Positions 20,431 through 30,900 of a stretch of 64,000 nucleotides of DNA are shown in pieces. Origin of the DNA: Candidatus Pantoea persica (GTDB lineage Bacteria > Pseudomonadota > Gammaproteobacteria > Enterobacterales > Enterobacteriaceae); assembly GCF_013753875.1 (NCBI RefSeq), contig NZ_SMDS01000016.1:124001-188000 (forward strand), written 5' to 3'. The position numbers and the translations under genes were made by a program. Position 1 is the first letter of the stretch; every line of letters begins with the position of its first letter. Below the pieces are notes generated by a model, which searched no databases, was not told the origin of the DNA, and saw nothing but the letters and a program-made list of their open reading frames with translations.

Positions 20431-21414
20431 CGCAGCACGGCGGCAATCGACTAGGCCATAAAGATGGGCGACACGTTGCTCTCCTGCATCATGCCGGAGA
20501 TATATTTATCGACGCCGCTGTCCACCAGCACCTGCTTGAACACCCCGCCGCCACCGATAATCAGCAGCATCATGGCGATGATCTTAATCGAGTCGATAAT
20601 GGTGCCCATTACCTCGTCCATGCTGCGTCCGCGGTTCAGGCCAAAGGTGAAGATGGCGATCAGTACCGCAATCAGCGTTGCCATTACCGGATCGCCGAAG
20701 AATTCCGCATACGCCAGCACTAGATGCCCTCTCGGCAGCACCATTTCCGCCAGCGCGCGCAGCGCCATCAGGATCACCGGCACCAGCGAGGTCTAGACGC
20801 TGACGCCAAAGCCCGGCATCTCCCCTTCGCTGAAGGTTTTCGGATTATACAGCCTTTCCTGAATGGGTTTATCGATGCTTTTCAGGAAGCGCGCATAGAC
20901 CAGCCCGGCGAGAATAACCGTCGGAATGCCCAGCAGCGTGCCCCACAGCAGGGTTTTACTCATGTCGGCGTTGAACAGCGTGGCGATGGCGGTTGGGCCG
21001 GGATGCGGCGGCAGAAAACCGTGCGTTACCGACAACGCGGCCGCCATCGGCACCCCAACGTAGAGCAGCGGCACACGCGCCGACGCGGCTGATGCTGAAC
21101 ACCAGCGGCAGCATCAGCACAAATCCCACCTTGTAGAACAGCGCGAAGCCGACGGTAAAGCTGGTCAGCAACAGCGCCCACTGAATATGTTGCTTGCCGA
21201 ATTTTTCAATCAGCGTGGTGGCGATACGCTGTGCGCCGCCGCAATCTGCCAGCAGCTTGCCCAGCATGGCGCCAAAACCCATGATCAGCGCCAGGCTGCC
21301 AAGGGTGCCGCCCACGCCGTGTTTAATAGCAAGGATCACTTTATTGATCGGCATTCCCTGCATCATGCCAACCAGCAGCGCGCCACACCCAATCGCCATA
21401 ATAAGTAATGGCAT
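20431..21414 (-). pseudogene. gntT: high-affinity gluconate/H+ symporter (GntP family), degraded
   Basis: The N-terminus MPLLIMAIG (ATG 21414) is followed by loss of about 20 residues. MQGMPINKVILAIKHGVGGTLGSLALIMGFGAMLG to FKVGFVLMLPLVF then leads to a frameshift near 21085. PLLYVGVPMAAALSVTHGFLPPHPGPTAIATLFNADMSKT to GFGVSV ends in TAG at 20793-20795. TSLVPVILMAL to VSPIFMA ends in a second TAG at 20451-20453. Both stops replace Trp of E. coli GntT (VSVW, LMAWS). The last quarter is deleted at the fusion with hcxB. Closest to GntT, but other GntP paralogues are possible. Confidence 0.82.
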
Positions 21415-21703
21415 AGGTTTTCTCCACCTTGCAGACTGACCAGCGGTCAGCAGCGGTGTTATCATGGGTCCGCAAAGGACATCAGGTACGGCATCGGAAA
21501 AACGGGTTAACAGCTGGATACAACCTGTTACCAGTAACAGATTAAGGGTAACATCAGGACGAAAGCACCTCCCCGACGAGGCTGAATTTCTGTTTTGCGA
21601 AGGTGATCAACTTTTCATCTCCGTGTTATCGGAAAATTTGCCGCAGCGGCGCGCACGGTTTTGGTTACAATCTCTTTTCCCCTTAATACAAAAGGATGTC
21701 GCG

Positions 21704-22857
21704 GTGAGTGAGAACCTGAGCGAGCTATACAGCAATCAACGAACCCTGTTTGGACGCGGTAGAATTACGAAGCTGGTGCCGCTGCTGCGCGCCGAGCCGC
21801 AGACGACACGCTGTTTGGCGGGCGTTCTTTTCTTAACGGCCCGGTTTATGCGCGCCTAAAAGATGAACTAAACGATCTCATTATTGGTTATGAAATAGTT
21901 ACGCATGAAGCCTCACCGGCTGAGATTGATGCCTGGGTCACACGCTGGCGCGGCCATGTGGATCGCGTCGTGGCGATTGGCGGCGGCAGCGTGCTGGATG
22001 CGGCCAAGGCGTTTAGCGCCATAGTGCAGCATCCGCTGCCCACCCGCTCGCTACCTTGAAAAAGTAGGCGAAACGCCGGTGCAGGCGGTGACGCTGCCGC
22101 TGATTGCCGTGCCGACCACCGCCGGCACCGGTAGCGAAGTGACGCAAAACGTGGTGGTGACTGATCAGCATAACATTCAGGTTAAAGGCGTCGCTGCGCC
22201 ATGCGGTATTTGTGCCGCAGGTTGCTATCCTGGATGCGGATTTGCTGAAGGGCGCGCCGGAAAAGGTGTTGGCGACCTGCGGCATCAACGTATTTACTCA
22301 TCTGTTCGAAGCTTACCTCTCCAGCAAGGACAACCTTTTTACCCGCCAGCTGGCGCTGTGTGGGCTACAGCAGTTTGTTCAGGCCTGGCCCGATCCGAAC
22401 CGCGACGACACACAGGGCGATGCGGCGCGCGAGGCGATGATGATGGTGTTATGACTTGGCGGCGTGGCGCTCAGCAGCGCCGGTCCGGGGGTGATCCACG
22501 GCCTCGCCGGCGAACTGGGGGCGATTAAGCCCTACCATCACGGTGAAGTGTGCGGCCGCCTGCTTTTTCCCTTCCTCGATCTGCTGGCGGAGAGTGAGCA
22601 GCCAGCACAGCAGCAGCTGATGCAGGCGCTGCAAAGCGCGCAGTTTGCCACGCCAGCGCCTCAGCCGGTGCGCTTCCTGAAGGACTGGCTACAGCAGTAG
22701 GCAATCCTGCCCTTCTGGCAGGAGAAGCAAACGCTGAGCGTAAGCGGAGGTAAGCTGGATTCTGGCGCGCGCCAACAGCAAAAACTCGCTGGTCAGCTAC
22801 AGCCCGTCGGCGATGCGCTAGCTGCTAACACAGGCGTGGCAGGTCTCCACGCCCTAG
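21704..22857 (+). pseudogene. iron-containing alcohol dehydrogenase, degraded
   Basis: GTG 21704 follows AAGGAT. The family fingerprints are spread over at least three frames: VVAIGGGSVLDAAKAFSA (nucleotide binding), PLIAVPTTAGTGSEVTQNVVV, VAILDADLL, and the metal region GVIHGLAGELGAIKPYHHGEVCGRLLFP. In-frame stops are TGA 22452-22454, TAG 22698-22700 and TAG 22819-22821. The C-terminus LLTQAWQ and a final TAG at 22855-22857 can still be read. The substrate cannot be told from sequence. It belongs to a cluster of lost sugar-acid and alcohol genes. Confidence 0.8.
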
Positions 22858-22894
22858 TCTAATGGGGCAGCGGCGCTGCCCCGATAGCCCGCGG

Positions 22895-23443
22895 CTAAGC
22901 CGATCCGGCTGTTGTGAAAGGCGGCGCGCCCGCCAGCATCTTCTCAATAATCTGCAGCACGCCGGCGTCATTATTGGCGGGCGCGGCGAAGCTGACCCCC
23001 GACTGCTGCAGCATCTCCAGATCGTTGCCGCCGTCGCCAAACGCCAGCACCTGCGCATGATCGACGCCCCAGCGCTGCGACAGGATGTTGAGTCCATTGG
23101 CCTTGTGGTGGCCCGGCACGATGAGATCCACCGAAACGTGCCCGCTGGAGGTCGCGGCGGCGGCGCCCTCATGCAGCCGACGGATATCCGTCATCAGCGG
23201 CTCGACAAAATCATCAGAGAGATTAAGCGCGAACTTAAACAGCCGGTCGTCGCTAGTCTCCGCCAGCGAATGAATCGGCTTCAGGCGATGGCAGTAGTAG
23301 CGCATCTTCGCCAGCCATTTTTCCTCTACGCTGTCGACAAAATAGCAGGCGCTCTCGCGGCCGCACAGGATATAGCGCAGGCCGAGATAGTGGCCGTTTT
23401 GCAGGGTGTCCAGCACCGCTTCATTTTGGGCGCAACTAATTCC
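22895..23443 (-). pseudogene. HAD-IIB sugar phosphatase (YbjI/SupH-like), N-terminus lost
   Basis: The remaining frame gives LRYILCGRESACYFVDSVEEKWLAKM, HRLKPIHSL, FKFALNLSDDFVEPLM, VSVDLIVPGHHKANGLN and the HAD motif IV region AFGDGGNDLEMLQQSGV. About 90 N-terminal residues with the catalytic DxD motif are gone, and the MGNA segment expected after SFAA is deleted. The Cof-type family dephosphorylates sugar phosphates such as FMN or ribose phosphates. Non-functional. Confidence 0.75.
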
Positions 23444-23580
23444 CTTTAACAGAAGATAGCCTCAACTATGCTGCCAGATGACTATGCAAGAGAAGACCTC
23501 AACAGACGCTGATTTCGTTAAACTCTTTTTTTTTAAATGGATTATTAAGCTTTAGGGGAGGATACTGGTAAGAGAAAATA

Positions 23581-23655
23581 GCACGCCCTACAGGATTCGA
23601 ACCTGTGACCTACGGCTTAGAAGGCCGGTGCTCTATCCAGCTGAGCTAAGGGCGC
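23581..23655 (-). tRNA. argU: tRNA-Arg(TCT) with altered 3' end
   Basis: The minus strand reads GCGCCCTTAGCTCAGCTGG, a CTTCTAA anticodon loop (anticodon TCT), and a perfect T arm (ACAGG-TTCGAAT-CCTGT). It matches E. coli argU and lies next to folD, as there. Differences are at the ends: position 72 is T, giving a G1-U72 wobble, and the encoded CCA reads CTA. The top anticodon-stem pair 27-43 is C-U instead of A-U. The tRNA needs 3' repair by CCA-adding enzyme to function, or is decaying. argU is also a known prophage attachment site in E. coli (DLP12). Confidence 0.9.
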
Positions 23656-23835
23656 ACGGAGATGGCGAGGATTATACGGCGAGACCTCAACGAGTCAAAG
23701 CTTTTGGCCGTGCGTGCGGTGCGGATGCCAAAGAATCAGACAACCCGCGACGATTCAGAACCTGACAGCGCCTCACGCTTCTGACAGAATAGGCGCCTTT
23801 CCCCGATCAACTCAACACAGTGGATTTTCTCTCTG

Positions 23836-24702
23836 ATGGCAGCAAAAATTATTGACGGTAAAACGATTGCGCAGCAGGTGCGCCTTGAGGTTGCGGAAAA
23901 GGTAAAGCAGCGTCTGGCAGCCGGAAAACGTGCCCCTGGCCTGGCGGTCATTCTGGTAGGTGAAAACCCCGCTTCGCAAATCTACGTCGGCAGCAAACGC
24001 CGCGCCTGCGAAGAGGTCGGCTTTGTGTCGCGCTCTTACGATCTGCCCGCCACCACCAGCGAAGCCGAACTACTGCAGCTGATTGACGATCTTAATGACA
24101 ACGGCGAGATCGACGGCATTCTGGTGCAGCTGCCGCTGCCGGCAGGCATCGACAACGTCAAAGTGCTGGAGCGCATTACGCCGAATAAAGACGTTGACGG
24201 CTTCCATCCCTACAACGCGGGCCGCCTCTGCCAGCGCGCGCCGACCCTGCGTCCCTGCACGCCGCGCAGCATCGTTACGCTGCTGGAGCGCTACAATATC
24301 GATACCTACGGCCTGAACGCCGTGGTGGTTGGCGCCTCCAATATCGTCGGCCGCCCGATGAGCATGGAGCTGCTGCTGGCGGGCTGCACCACCACCGTTA
24401 CCCACCGCTTTACCAAAGATCTGCGCCATCACGTCAAGCACGCCGATCTGCTGGTAGTAGCGGTCGGCAAGCCGGGCTTTATCCCGGGCGACTGGATTAA
24501 GCCGGGCGCGGTGGTGATCGATGTTGGCATCAACCGTCTGGAAAGCGGCAAAGTCGTGGGCGACGTCGATTTCGACGCGGCCGCCGAGCGCGCCTCTTAC
24601 ATCACGCCGGTGCCGGGCGGCGTAGGTCCGATGACCGTCGCCACGCTGATTGAGAACACGCTGCATGCGTGCGAAAGCTACCATGACAAGGAGGAGGCGT
24701 AA
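23836..24702 (+). CDS. folD: methylenetetrahydrofolate dehydrogenase/cyclohydrolase
   Basis: A 288-aa bifunctional enzyme, the E. coli length, interconverts 5,10-methylene- and 10-formyl-tetrahydrofolate using NADP. Signatures are [42 protein letters not shown] and the C-terminal [21 protein letters not shown] 23836 is the family start. The stop TAA shares a base with the ATG of the ybcJ remnant. Intact and essential. Confidence 0.97.
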   Translation: MAAKIIDGKTIAQQVRLEVAEKVKQRLAAGKRAPGLAVILVGENPASQIYVGSKRRACEEVGFVSRSYDLPATTSEAELLQLIDDLNDNGEIDGILVQLPLPAGIDNVKVLERITPNKDVDGFHPYNAGRLCQRAPTLRPCTPRSIVTLLERYNIDTYGLNAVVVGASNIVGRPMSMELLLAGCTTTVTHRFTKDLRHHVKHADLLVVAVGKPGFIPGDWIKPGAVVIDVGINRLESGKVVGDVDFDAAAERASYITPVPGGVGPMTVATLIENTLHACESYHDKEEA

Positions 24703-24969
24703 TGGCGCACTTTTCTACTGGGCAAATTCCCCCACGTCGACCTGTGCAATCTGCTGAAGCTGGAAGGCTGGGTAGAGAGCGGCGCGCAGGCGAAAATCGT
24801 CATTGCCGACGGCGAAGTCACCGTTGACGGCGCGGTGGAAACCCGCAAGCGCTGCAAAATCGTGGCGGGACAGGCCGTTGAGTTCGCCAGACAGCGCGTA
24901 ACCGTCACCGCCTGGGGCGCCTGCCTTGACTCACCCGCCCGCAACCTGCGGGCGGGAAGCCGAAAATAG
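24702..24969 (+). pseudogene. ybcJ: YbcJ, S4-like RNA-binding protein, frameshifted
   Basis: ATG 24702 begins MAHFSTG and then leaves the frame. One frame over, KFPHVDLCNLLKLEGWVESGAQAKIVIADGEVTVDGAVETRKRCKI to FARQRVTVTA matches E. coli YbcJ (70 aa). The codon where E. coli stops reads TGG here, and the frame continues 17 codons to TAG 24967-24969, so both ends are altered. A perfect 10-bp inverted repeat (CCCGCCCGCA / TGCGGGCGGG, 24934-24956) lies inside the extension and may be the old terminator stem. YbcJ is a small RNA-binding protein of uncertain role. Confidence 0.82.
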
Positions 24970-25046
24970 CTGGCCTGCACTGACGTCATGCGCAGGCCAG
25001 CAGACAAGAATGCCGCCCCTATCTCGCTTTCCCCTCTCGCCGGTCA

Positions 25047-26102
25047 TCACTCCGACAGCCGCGTTTTCCCCTCCGCCAGCGCCAGCTGAATATGGTTCAC
25101 CGGCGCATACTACGCGGCGCCAGGTGCGGCGAGTGGCTGGTGATCCACAGCTGACAAAATTGGCTCGCCTCGGCGATCAGGTGCAACAGCGCCGGCAGGA
25201 GATCCGCATGCAGGCTTTTCTCCGGCTCGTTAAGCGCCATAAACTGCGGCGGCCGGGGGCTGAGCAGCGCCACCACCAAGCAGAGAAAGCGCAGTGTGCC
25301 GTCAGAGAACTCCGCGCTGTCGAGCGGGCGCAGCACACCGCGCCGCGACATCTGCATCTGGAAACGGCCGTTCTGCACCTCAACCTGAAACTCGCTGTCG
25401 GGAAACGCCTGCGCGGTGACCGCATTAAAGCAGCTAATGATGGCCGCGCTCGACGATGGTGGCCCAGGCGGCGGCGAGGTTGCTGCCGTCGTGCGCCAGC
25501 ACCAGAGAGTGCACGCCGATTTGCGGCGCGCGGATCGGCGAGCCGGGCCAGACGGCGAACTCGTGGTAGAAACGCCACTGGCGCAGGCGCTCGCGCAGCT
25601 GTGACAGCTCTGGATAGTGATGCGGCTCGCCCAGCTGGCCGAACAGCGACTCATCTGGATGCAGGGTCGCCGGATAGTCGACGCGCTCGCCGTCGACATT
25701 ATACAGAAACGCCGTCTGTTTTTGAAGCTGCATAATGCAGGCGGCGGGCTGCCGCCGCTAGCCGCTCAGCCAGATGCGCTCCTCTTTGACTAGCGGATCG
25801 AGATTGAACCGCGTGGTCGCCAGTGGTTCCGGAAAGCCAATCTCCAGTGGATATTCAAGATCGTCTATCTGCGCCGCCAGCGTCAGCCGTCTGGGATCGT
25901 GGCGGCGATCGCCGCGGCGCAGAGCCCGCCGGCCCACATCACCTTCTGAATGCCGTCCGCTGGCGGCGTCGTGCAGCAGCTTCACCGCTTTGTAGAGGTT
26001 GGATTTGCCGCAGCCGTTGGGGCCGCTGACGACATTGATCTGCGGCAGCGACAGCTGGCGCACCAAGCGAAAACCGCGGATTTCAATCTTTTCAACAGGC
26101 AT
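25047..26102 (-). pseudogene. AAA-family ATPase (RecF/SMC-like), degraded
   Basis: ATG 26102 starts MPVEKIEIRGFRLVRQLSL and Walker A GPNGCGKSN. TAG at 25758-25760 interrupts the frame after RIWLSG. MQLQKQTAFLYNVDGERVDYP follows, then a frame change, then EFSDGTLRFLCLVVALLSPRPP (signature region) and TSHSPHLAP (switch His). A further frame change gives VNHIQLALAEGKTRLSE ending at 25047. It resembles COG4637-type predicted ATPases, with no known substrate. The ATG lies right after the T-run of the cysS terminator with no ribosome site, so it may be an insertion that never had its own leader. Confidence 0.72.
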
Positions 26103-26124
26103 AAAAAAGGGCGCCTGCGCGCCC
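26103..26124 (-). terminator. terminator of cysS
   Basis: On the minus strand GGGCGC-GCAG-GCGCCC is followed by TTTTTT. It lies 13 bases beyond the cysS stop and directly in front of the ATPase pseudogene. Confidence 0.9.
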
Positions 26125-26136
26125 TCTCCTTTAAGG

Positions 26137-27522
26137 TTATTTGCGACGCCAGGTCGAGCCCTGTGGGCCATCCTCCACGATCACGCCTAGCTCGTTGAGC
26201 TTGTCGCGCGCGATGTCGGCCTGCGCCCAGTTTTTTTCTTTCCGCGCGTCGGCGCGCGCCTGTACCCAGTGCTCAATCTCAGCCACGTCGTCGGCGTCAG
26301 CCTGCGCGCCGCTCTGCAGAAACAGCTCGGGATCCTGCTGCAGAATGCCCAGCACGTTGGCCATCTCGCGCAGCTTCGCCGCCAGCGCGTTCGCCGCGTC
26401 GTGGTTCTCACCCTTCAGGCGGTTCACCTCACGCGCCATGTCGAACAGCACCGAGTAGGCTTCCGGCGTATTGACGTCATCATTCATCGCCGCGCGGAAG
26501 CGCGCGTCGAACGCTTCGCCGCCCGCCGACGCGACGCTGCGATCGGTGTGGCGCAGCGCGGTATAGAGGCGCTCCAGCGCGGCGCGCGCCTGGTCCAGGT
26601 TTTCTTCGCCGTAGTTAAGCTGGCTGCGGTAGTGGCCTGACATCAGGAAGTAGCGTACTGTCTCCGCGTCGTAGTGCTTTAGCACGTCGCGCACGGTAAA
26701 GAAGTTGCCGAGGGATTTCGACATCTTCTCGCGATCTACCATCACCATGCCGGAGTGCATCCAGTAGTTGACGTACGGACCGTCGTGGGCGCAGGTCGAC
26801 TGCGCGATCTCGTTCTCATGGTGCGGGAACATCAGGTCCGAACCGCCGCCGTGAATGTCAAAGTGCACACCAAGCTGCTTGCAGTTCATCGCCGAGCATT
26901 CGATATGCCAGCCCGGACGTCCGTTGCCCCATGGCGATGGCCAGGAAGGCTCGTCCGCCTTGGACATTTTCCACAGCACGAAGTCCATCGGGCTGCGCTT
27001 CGCCTCAGCCACCTCCACGCGCCCGCACGCCTGCAGCTGCTCCAGATCCTGGCGCGACAGCGCACCGTAGTCAGCGTCGCTCGGCACGTCGAACATCACG
27101 TCGCCGTTGTCGGAAACATAGGCGTGGCCGCGCGCAATCAGGCGCTCCACCAGCTCGATAATCTCCACGATATGGCGCGTGGCGCGCGGCTCCTGATCCG
27201 GCGGTAGGATGTTGAGCGCGGCGAAATCCTTGTGCATCTCGCCAATCATCCGGTTGGTCAGGGTCTCGATGCTTTCGCCGTTCTCGTTAGCGCGCTTGAT
27301 GATTTTGTCGTCGATATCGGTAATGTTGCGCACGTAGTTCAGGCGATAGCCGCTGTAGCGCAGGTAGCGGGAGACCACGTCGAATGCCACGAAGGTACGC
27401 CCATGGCCAATATGACAGAGGTCGTACACCGTGATACCGCACACGTACATGCCGATCTCACCGGCATGGATAGGTTTGAATTCCTCTTTCTGTCGACTCA
27501 GGGTGTTATAAATCTTTAGCAT
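26137..27522 (-). CDS. cysS: cysteinyl-tRNA synthetase
   Basis: A 461-aa class I synthetase of E. coli length that charges tRNA-Cys. Visible features are HIGH (residues 37-40), the zinc ligands Cys28, Cys209, His234 and Glu238, and KMSKS (266-270). The C-terminal tRNA-binding part ends [16 protein letters not shown]. It is divergent from ppiB with a 217-base promoter gap. Intact. Confidence 0.97.
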   Translation of the reverse strand: MLKIYNTLSRQKEEFKPIHAGEIGMYVCGITVYDLCHIGHGRTFVAFDVVSRYLRYSGYRLNYVRNITDIDDKIIKRANENGESIETLTNRMIGEMHKDFAALNILPPDQEPRATRHIVEIIELVERLIARGHAYVSDNGDVMFDVPSDADYGALSRQDLEQLQACGRVEVAEAKRSPMDFVLWKMSKADEPSWPSPWGNGRPGWHIECSAMNCKQLGVHFDIHGGGSDLMFPHHENEIAQSTCAHDGPYVNYWMHSGMVMVDREKMSKSLGNFFTVRDVLKHYDAETVRYFLMSGHYRSQLNYGEENLDQARAALERLYTALRHTDRSVASAGGEAFDARFRAAMNDDVNTPEAYSVLFDMAREVNRLKGENHDAANALAAKLREMANVLGILQQDPELFLQSGAQADADDVAEIEHWVQARADARKEKNWAQADIARDKLNELGVIVEDGPQGSTWRRK

Positions 27523-27739
27523 TGAACGGTTCCGTTTAGACGAGTGTAGTAAACGCTTTTATCAGGTTATTTAGATATTGTGCCGTATTTTTTACGCTTG
27601 CGCGACGGCAGCGTGCCAAATGCGCCGCGGGCGGGCTGACGCGTCACTGGAATTTATGATATAAGAGGCGTAGACTACAATGGCCGGTCTGCCATGCGGC
27701 GGTCAGATAACTGATGACAACCTTTACAGGACGAGAATG

Positions 27740-28242
27740 ATGGTTACTTTCCAGACCAACCACGGCGACATCGTAATTAAAACCTTCGACGATAAAGGGC
27801 CAGCTACCGTGAAAAACTTCCTCAAATACTGCCGTGAAGGTTTTTATGACAACACCATTTTCCACCGTGTTATCAACGGCTTTATGATTCAGGACGGCGG
27901 TTTTGAGCCGGGCATGAAGGCATGAAGCAGAAAGCGACCAAAGAGGAAATCCGCAACAAAGCGAACAACAGCCTGAAAAACACCCGCGGCACGCTGGCAA
28001 TGGCGCGTACTTCCGCTCCGCACTCCGCGACCGCGCAGTTCTTTATCAACGTCGCCGACAATGACTTCCTGAACTTCCACGACGAAAGCCTGCAGGGCTG
28101 GGACTACTGCGTGTTCGCCGAAATGGTTGAGGGCATGGACGTGGTTGAAAAGATCAAGGCGGTTTCCACCGGCCGCAGCAGCATGCACCTGGATGTGCCG
28201 AAAGATGACGTTATCATTCAGAAAGTGACCGTCAGCGATTAA
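27740..28242 (+). pseudogene. ppiB: peptidyl-prolyl isomerase B, broken by an 8-bp tandem duplication
   Basis: From ATG 27740, [20 protein letters not shown] to [10 protein letters not shown] matches E. coli PpiB (164 aa), then stops. The rest, [19 protein letters not shown] to [10 protein letters not shown], continues in another frame to TAA 28240-28242. The only lesion is a direct duplication of GCATGAAG at 27912-27927. Removing one copy restores a full-length cyclophilin. PpiB is a cytoplasmic proline isomerase, dispensable in E. coli. The lpxH start overlaps its stop. Confidence 0.93.
27912..27927 (+). repeat. 8-bp exact tandem duplication inside ppiB
   Basis: GCATGAAG occurs twice without spacer (27912-27919 and 27920-27927). 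It is out of frame by two bases and is the sole defect of ppiB. Such a repeat can be lost again by replication slippage. Confidence 0.95.
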
Positions 28243-28958
28243 TGTCGCGCACCCTGTTTATCGCAGATCTGCATCTGTGTCAGGAAGAACCGGCGATTAC
28301 CGCCGGTTTTCTGCATTTTCTGGCGCGTGAAGCGCCGCACTGCAACGCGCTCTATATCCTCGGCGACCTGTTTGAAGCCTGGATCGGCGATGACGATCCT
28401 AGCCCGCTGCACCGCCAGGTAGCTGACGCGCTGCGCGCCCTGCCGGTACCGCTCTTTTTTATCCACGGCAATCGCGACTTTCTGCTCGGCAAGGCGTATG
28501 CCCGCGCCAGCGGCATGACGCTGCTGACGGAGGAGCAGGTGCTGACGCTCTACGGCCATCGCGTACTGATTCTGCATGGCGATACCCTCTGCACTGACGA
28601 CGCAGGCTATCAACGCTTTCGCGCCAAAGTGCATCAGCGCTGGCTGCAGCGCCTTTTTCTCGCCCTGCCGCTGTTGATACGCAAACGCATCGCCGCGCGC
28701 ATGCGCGACGGCAGCAAACAGGCGAACCAGCATAAGTCGCTCGCCATTATGGACGTCAACGCCGAGGCGGTTAACGCAACCCTGCAACGCCAGCAGGTGA
28801 CCATGATGATCCACGGCCATACCCATCGTCCGGCGATTCACCGCTTCGTCCTGAACGGCCAGCCCGTCGAGCGCGCGGTACTGGGCGCGTGGCACGCGCG
28901 CGGCTCGATGATCCAGCTCGACGCCAGCGGCCTCAGCCTGATCGAATTCGACTTCTGA
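28242..28958 (+). CDS. lpxH: UDP-2,3-diacylglucosamine diphosphatase
   Basis: A 238-aa calcineurin-like metallophosphoesterase (E. coli 240 aa) that forms lipid X in lipid A synthesis at the inner-membrane face. Metal motifs are IADLHL near the N-terminus, [19 protein letters not shown] and IHGHTHRP. The ATG overlaps the stop of ppiB by one base, so it may depend on readthrough translation of the broken ppiB or on its own initiation. Intact, as expected for an essential gene. Confidence 0.96.
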   Translation: MSRTLFIADLHLCQEEPAITAGFLHFLAREAPHCNALYILGDLFEAWIGDDDPSPLHRQVADALRALPVPLFFIHGNRDFLLGKAYARASGMTLLTEEQVLTLYGHRVLILHGDTLCTDDAGYQRFRAKVHQRWLQRLFLALPLLIRKRIAARMRDGSKQANQHKSLAIMDVNAEAVNATLQRQQVTMMIHGHTHRPAIHRFVLNGQPVERAVLGAWHARGSMIQLDASGLSLIEFDF

Positions 28959-28983
28959 AGGGCGGCGAAAACCCCCGTATTCA

Positions 28984-28999
28984 GGCGAACCGTTTTCCT
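28984..28999 (+). promoter_or_regulatory. PurR operator upstream of purEK, left half decayed
   Basis: GGCGAACCGTTTTCCT matches 12 of 16 positions of the E. coli purE operator as I remember it (ACGCAACCGTTTTCCT). The right half is exact and the left half altered. It lies about 80 bases before purE, overlapping a possible -35 (TTTTCC) 17 bases ahead of TATTCT at 29016. Confidence 0.5.
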
Positions 29000-29080
29000 T
29001 GCGCCTTTCCCATGCTATTCTCTGTGCCCTTCTTCACCTAACCGACCGGTCAGGTTTGTTTATTCACAGGAGTTGACCGC

Positions 29081-29590
29081 ATGTCATCCAACGCCGCCCC
29101 GGCCCACATCGCTATAGTTATGGGTTCCAAAAGTGACTGGTCCACCATGCAGTTCGCTGCGGAGATCCTCACCAGCCTGGACGTGCCCTTCCATGTCGAA
29201 GTGGTTTCCGCTCACCGTACGCCGGACAAGCTGTTCAGCTTCGCCGAGACGGCTGCCGATAAGGGTTATCAGGTGATCATCGCGGGCGCAGGCGGCGCGG
29301 CGCATCTGCCGGGCATGCTGGCGGCGAAAACCCTGGTGCCGGTGCTGGGCGTGCCGTTGCAGAGCGCGGCGCTGAGCGGTGTCGACAGCCTCTACTCGAT
29401 CGTGCAGATGCCGCGCGGCATTCCGGTGGGCACCCTGGCCATCGGCAAAGCGGGCGCGGCCAACGCCAGCCTGCTGGCGGCGCAGATCCTGGCGATCCAC
29501 GACGCAGCGCTGGCGACTCGCCTCGGCGACTGGCGCCAAGCGCAGACTGACGAGGTATTAAATAACTCGGACCCGCGGGAGGACGCATGA
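29081..29590 (+). CDS. purE: N5-carboxyaminoimidazole ribonucleotide mutase
   Basis: A 169-aa class I PurE (E. coli length) that moves the carboxyl group of N5-CAIR to form CAIR in purine synthesis. Motifs are [17 protein letters not shown] and the [11 protein letters not shown] loop. The start ATG follows CAGGAGTTG. Its stop overlaps the purK start by four bases. Intact, so de novo purine synthesis is kept while purine salvage (gsk) is broken. Confidence 0.96.
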   Translation: MSSNAAPAHIAIVMGSKSDWSTMQFAAEILTSLDVPFHVEVVSAHRTPDKLFSFAETAADKGYQVIIAGAGGAAHLPGMLAAKTLVPVLGVPLQSAALSGVDSLYSIVQMPRGIPVGTLAIGKAGAANASLLAAQILAIHDAALATRLGDWRQAQTDEVLNNSDPREDA

Positions 29591-30651
29591 AGCCGGTTTG
29601 CGTATTGGGCAACGGCCAGCTGGGCCGCATGCTGCGCCAGGCGGGCGAACCGCTGGGCATTGCTGTCTATCCGATGGGGCTTGACGCCGAGCCTGACGCG
29701 CTGCCGATTGCGCAGAGCGTGATCACCGCCGAGATCGAGCGCTGGCCTGAGACCGCGCTGACGCGCGAGCTGGCCGTTCACCCCGCCTTCGTCAACCGCG
29801 ATATTTTTCCACGCCTGGCGGATCGTCTGACGCAGAAGCAGCTGCTCGATCAGCTGAACCTCGCTACCGCGCCCTGGCAGCTGCTGGCCGATAAAAGCGA
29901 GTGGCCGCAGGTGTTCGCCGATCTGGGCGAGCTGGCGATCGTCAAGCGCCGCACCGGCGGTTACGACGGTCGTGGCCAGTGGCGCCTGCGCGCCAATGAG
30001 ACCGACGTGCTACCGGACGCGTGCTACGGCGAGTGCGTCGTTGAGCAGGGCATCAATTTCTCCGGCGAGGTGTCGCTGGTGGGTGGGCGCGGTCAGGATG
30101 GCCGCACGGTGTTTTACCCGCTGACCCACAACCTGCATCAGGAGGGCATTCTGCGCACCAGCGTCGCCTTTCCGCAGGCGGACGCCGCGCAGCAGGCGCA
30201 GGCCGAAGCGATGCTCAGCGCAATCATGCAGGAGCTGAACTACGTCGGCGTGATGGCGATGGAGTGTTTTGTCACGCCGCATGGGCTGCTGATCAATGAG
30301 CTGGCACCGCGCGTGCATAATAGCGGCCACTGGACGCAGAACGGCGCCTCTATCAGCCAGTTCGAGCTGCACCTGCGCGCCGTGCTCAACCTGGCGCTGC
30401 CGCAGCCGGTGGTGTTCGCGCCGTCGGTGATGGTGAACCTGATCGGCACCGCGCTGAACAGCGACTGGCTGCAGCAGTCGCTGGTGCATCTGTACTGGTA
30501 TAATAAAGAGGTGCGCCCAGGCCGCAAGGTTGGCCATCTGAACCTCACCGACAGCGACAGCGCGCGGCTGGCCGCAGCGCTGCAGGCGCTGGTGCCGATG
30601 CTGCCGCCGGAGTACGCCAGCGGCATCGCCTGGGCGGTTGAGAAGTTCTGA
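29587..30651 (+). CDS. purK: N5-carboxyaminoimidazole ribonucleotide synthase
   Basis: A 354-aa ATP-grasp enzyme (E. coli 355 aa) that uses ATP and bicarbonate on aminoimidazole ribonucleotide. The N-terminal [13 protein letters not shown] loop, [12 protein letters not shown], and the C-terminal [14 protein letters not shown] are present. It is coupled to purE by ATGA overlap. Intact. The next 249 bases hold no gene that I can see. Confidence 0.96.
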   Translation: MKPVCVLGNGQLGRMLRQAGEPLGIAVYPMGLDAEPDALPIAQSVITAEIERWPETALTRELAVHPAFVNRDIFPRLADRLTQKQLLDQLNLATAPWQLLADKSEWPQVFADLGELAIVKRRTGGYDGRGQWRLRANETDVLPDACYGECVVEQGINFSGEVSLVGGRGQDGRTVFYPLTHNLHQEGILRTSVAFPQADAAQQAQAEAMLSAIMQELNYVGVMAMECFVTPHGLLINELAPRVHNSGHWTQNGASISQFELHLRAVLNLALPQPVVFAPSVMVNLIGTALNSDWLQQSLVHLYWYNKEVRPGRKVGHLNLTDSDSARLAAALQALVPMLPPEYASGIAWAVEKF

Positions 30652-30900
30652 TCAGCAGGCACGTTCCACGAGGTTGATGAGTGGCGCACCCGCGCGGGCA
30701 ACCTGGCCCGATCGCAAAAGCGGTATCCCCGCCAGCCCGGATACGCACCTCAGCCCTGAGGTGCGTCCGTAAACCGGTTAACGCCTGCGTTATGTAACCA
30801 CGCCCAACGTTTTGTCCCTGCTGCGGGACGCTTTGCTCTTCCCTCCATGCTACCCGCTTGTAAGCTCTGGCTGCGGCCTAAAGCCAGCCAGAGCCGATTA

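Noticed and set aside
22864..22882. Perfect GGGGCAGC/GCTGCCCC hairpin as terminator
   Set aside because: There is no T-run on either side. It may act as a weak bidirectional stop between two pseudogenes but cannot be supported as an intrinsic terminator.
23581..23655. Prophage attachment at argU
   Set aside because: argU is an attachment site in E. coli, but no integrase and no second copy of the tRNA 3' end were found nearby, and the prophage fragment here is 36 kb away.
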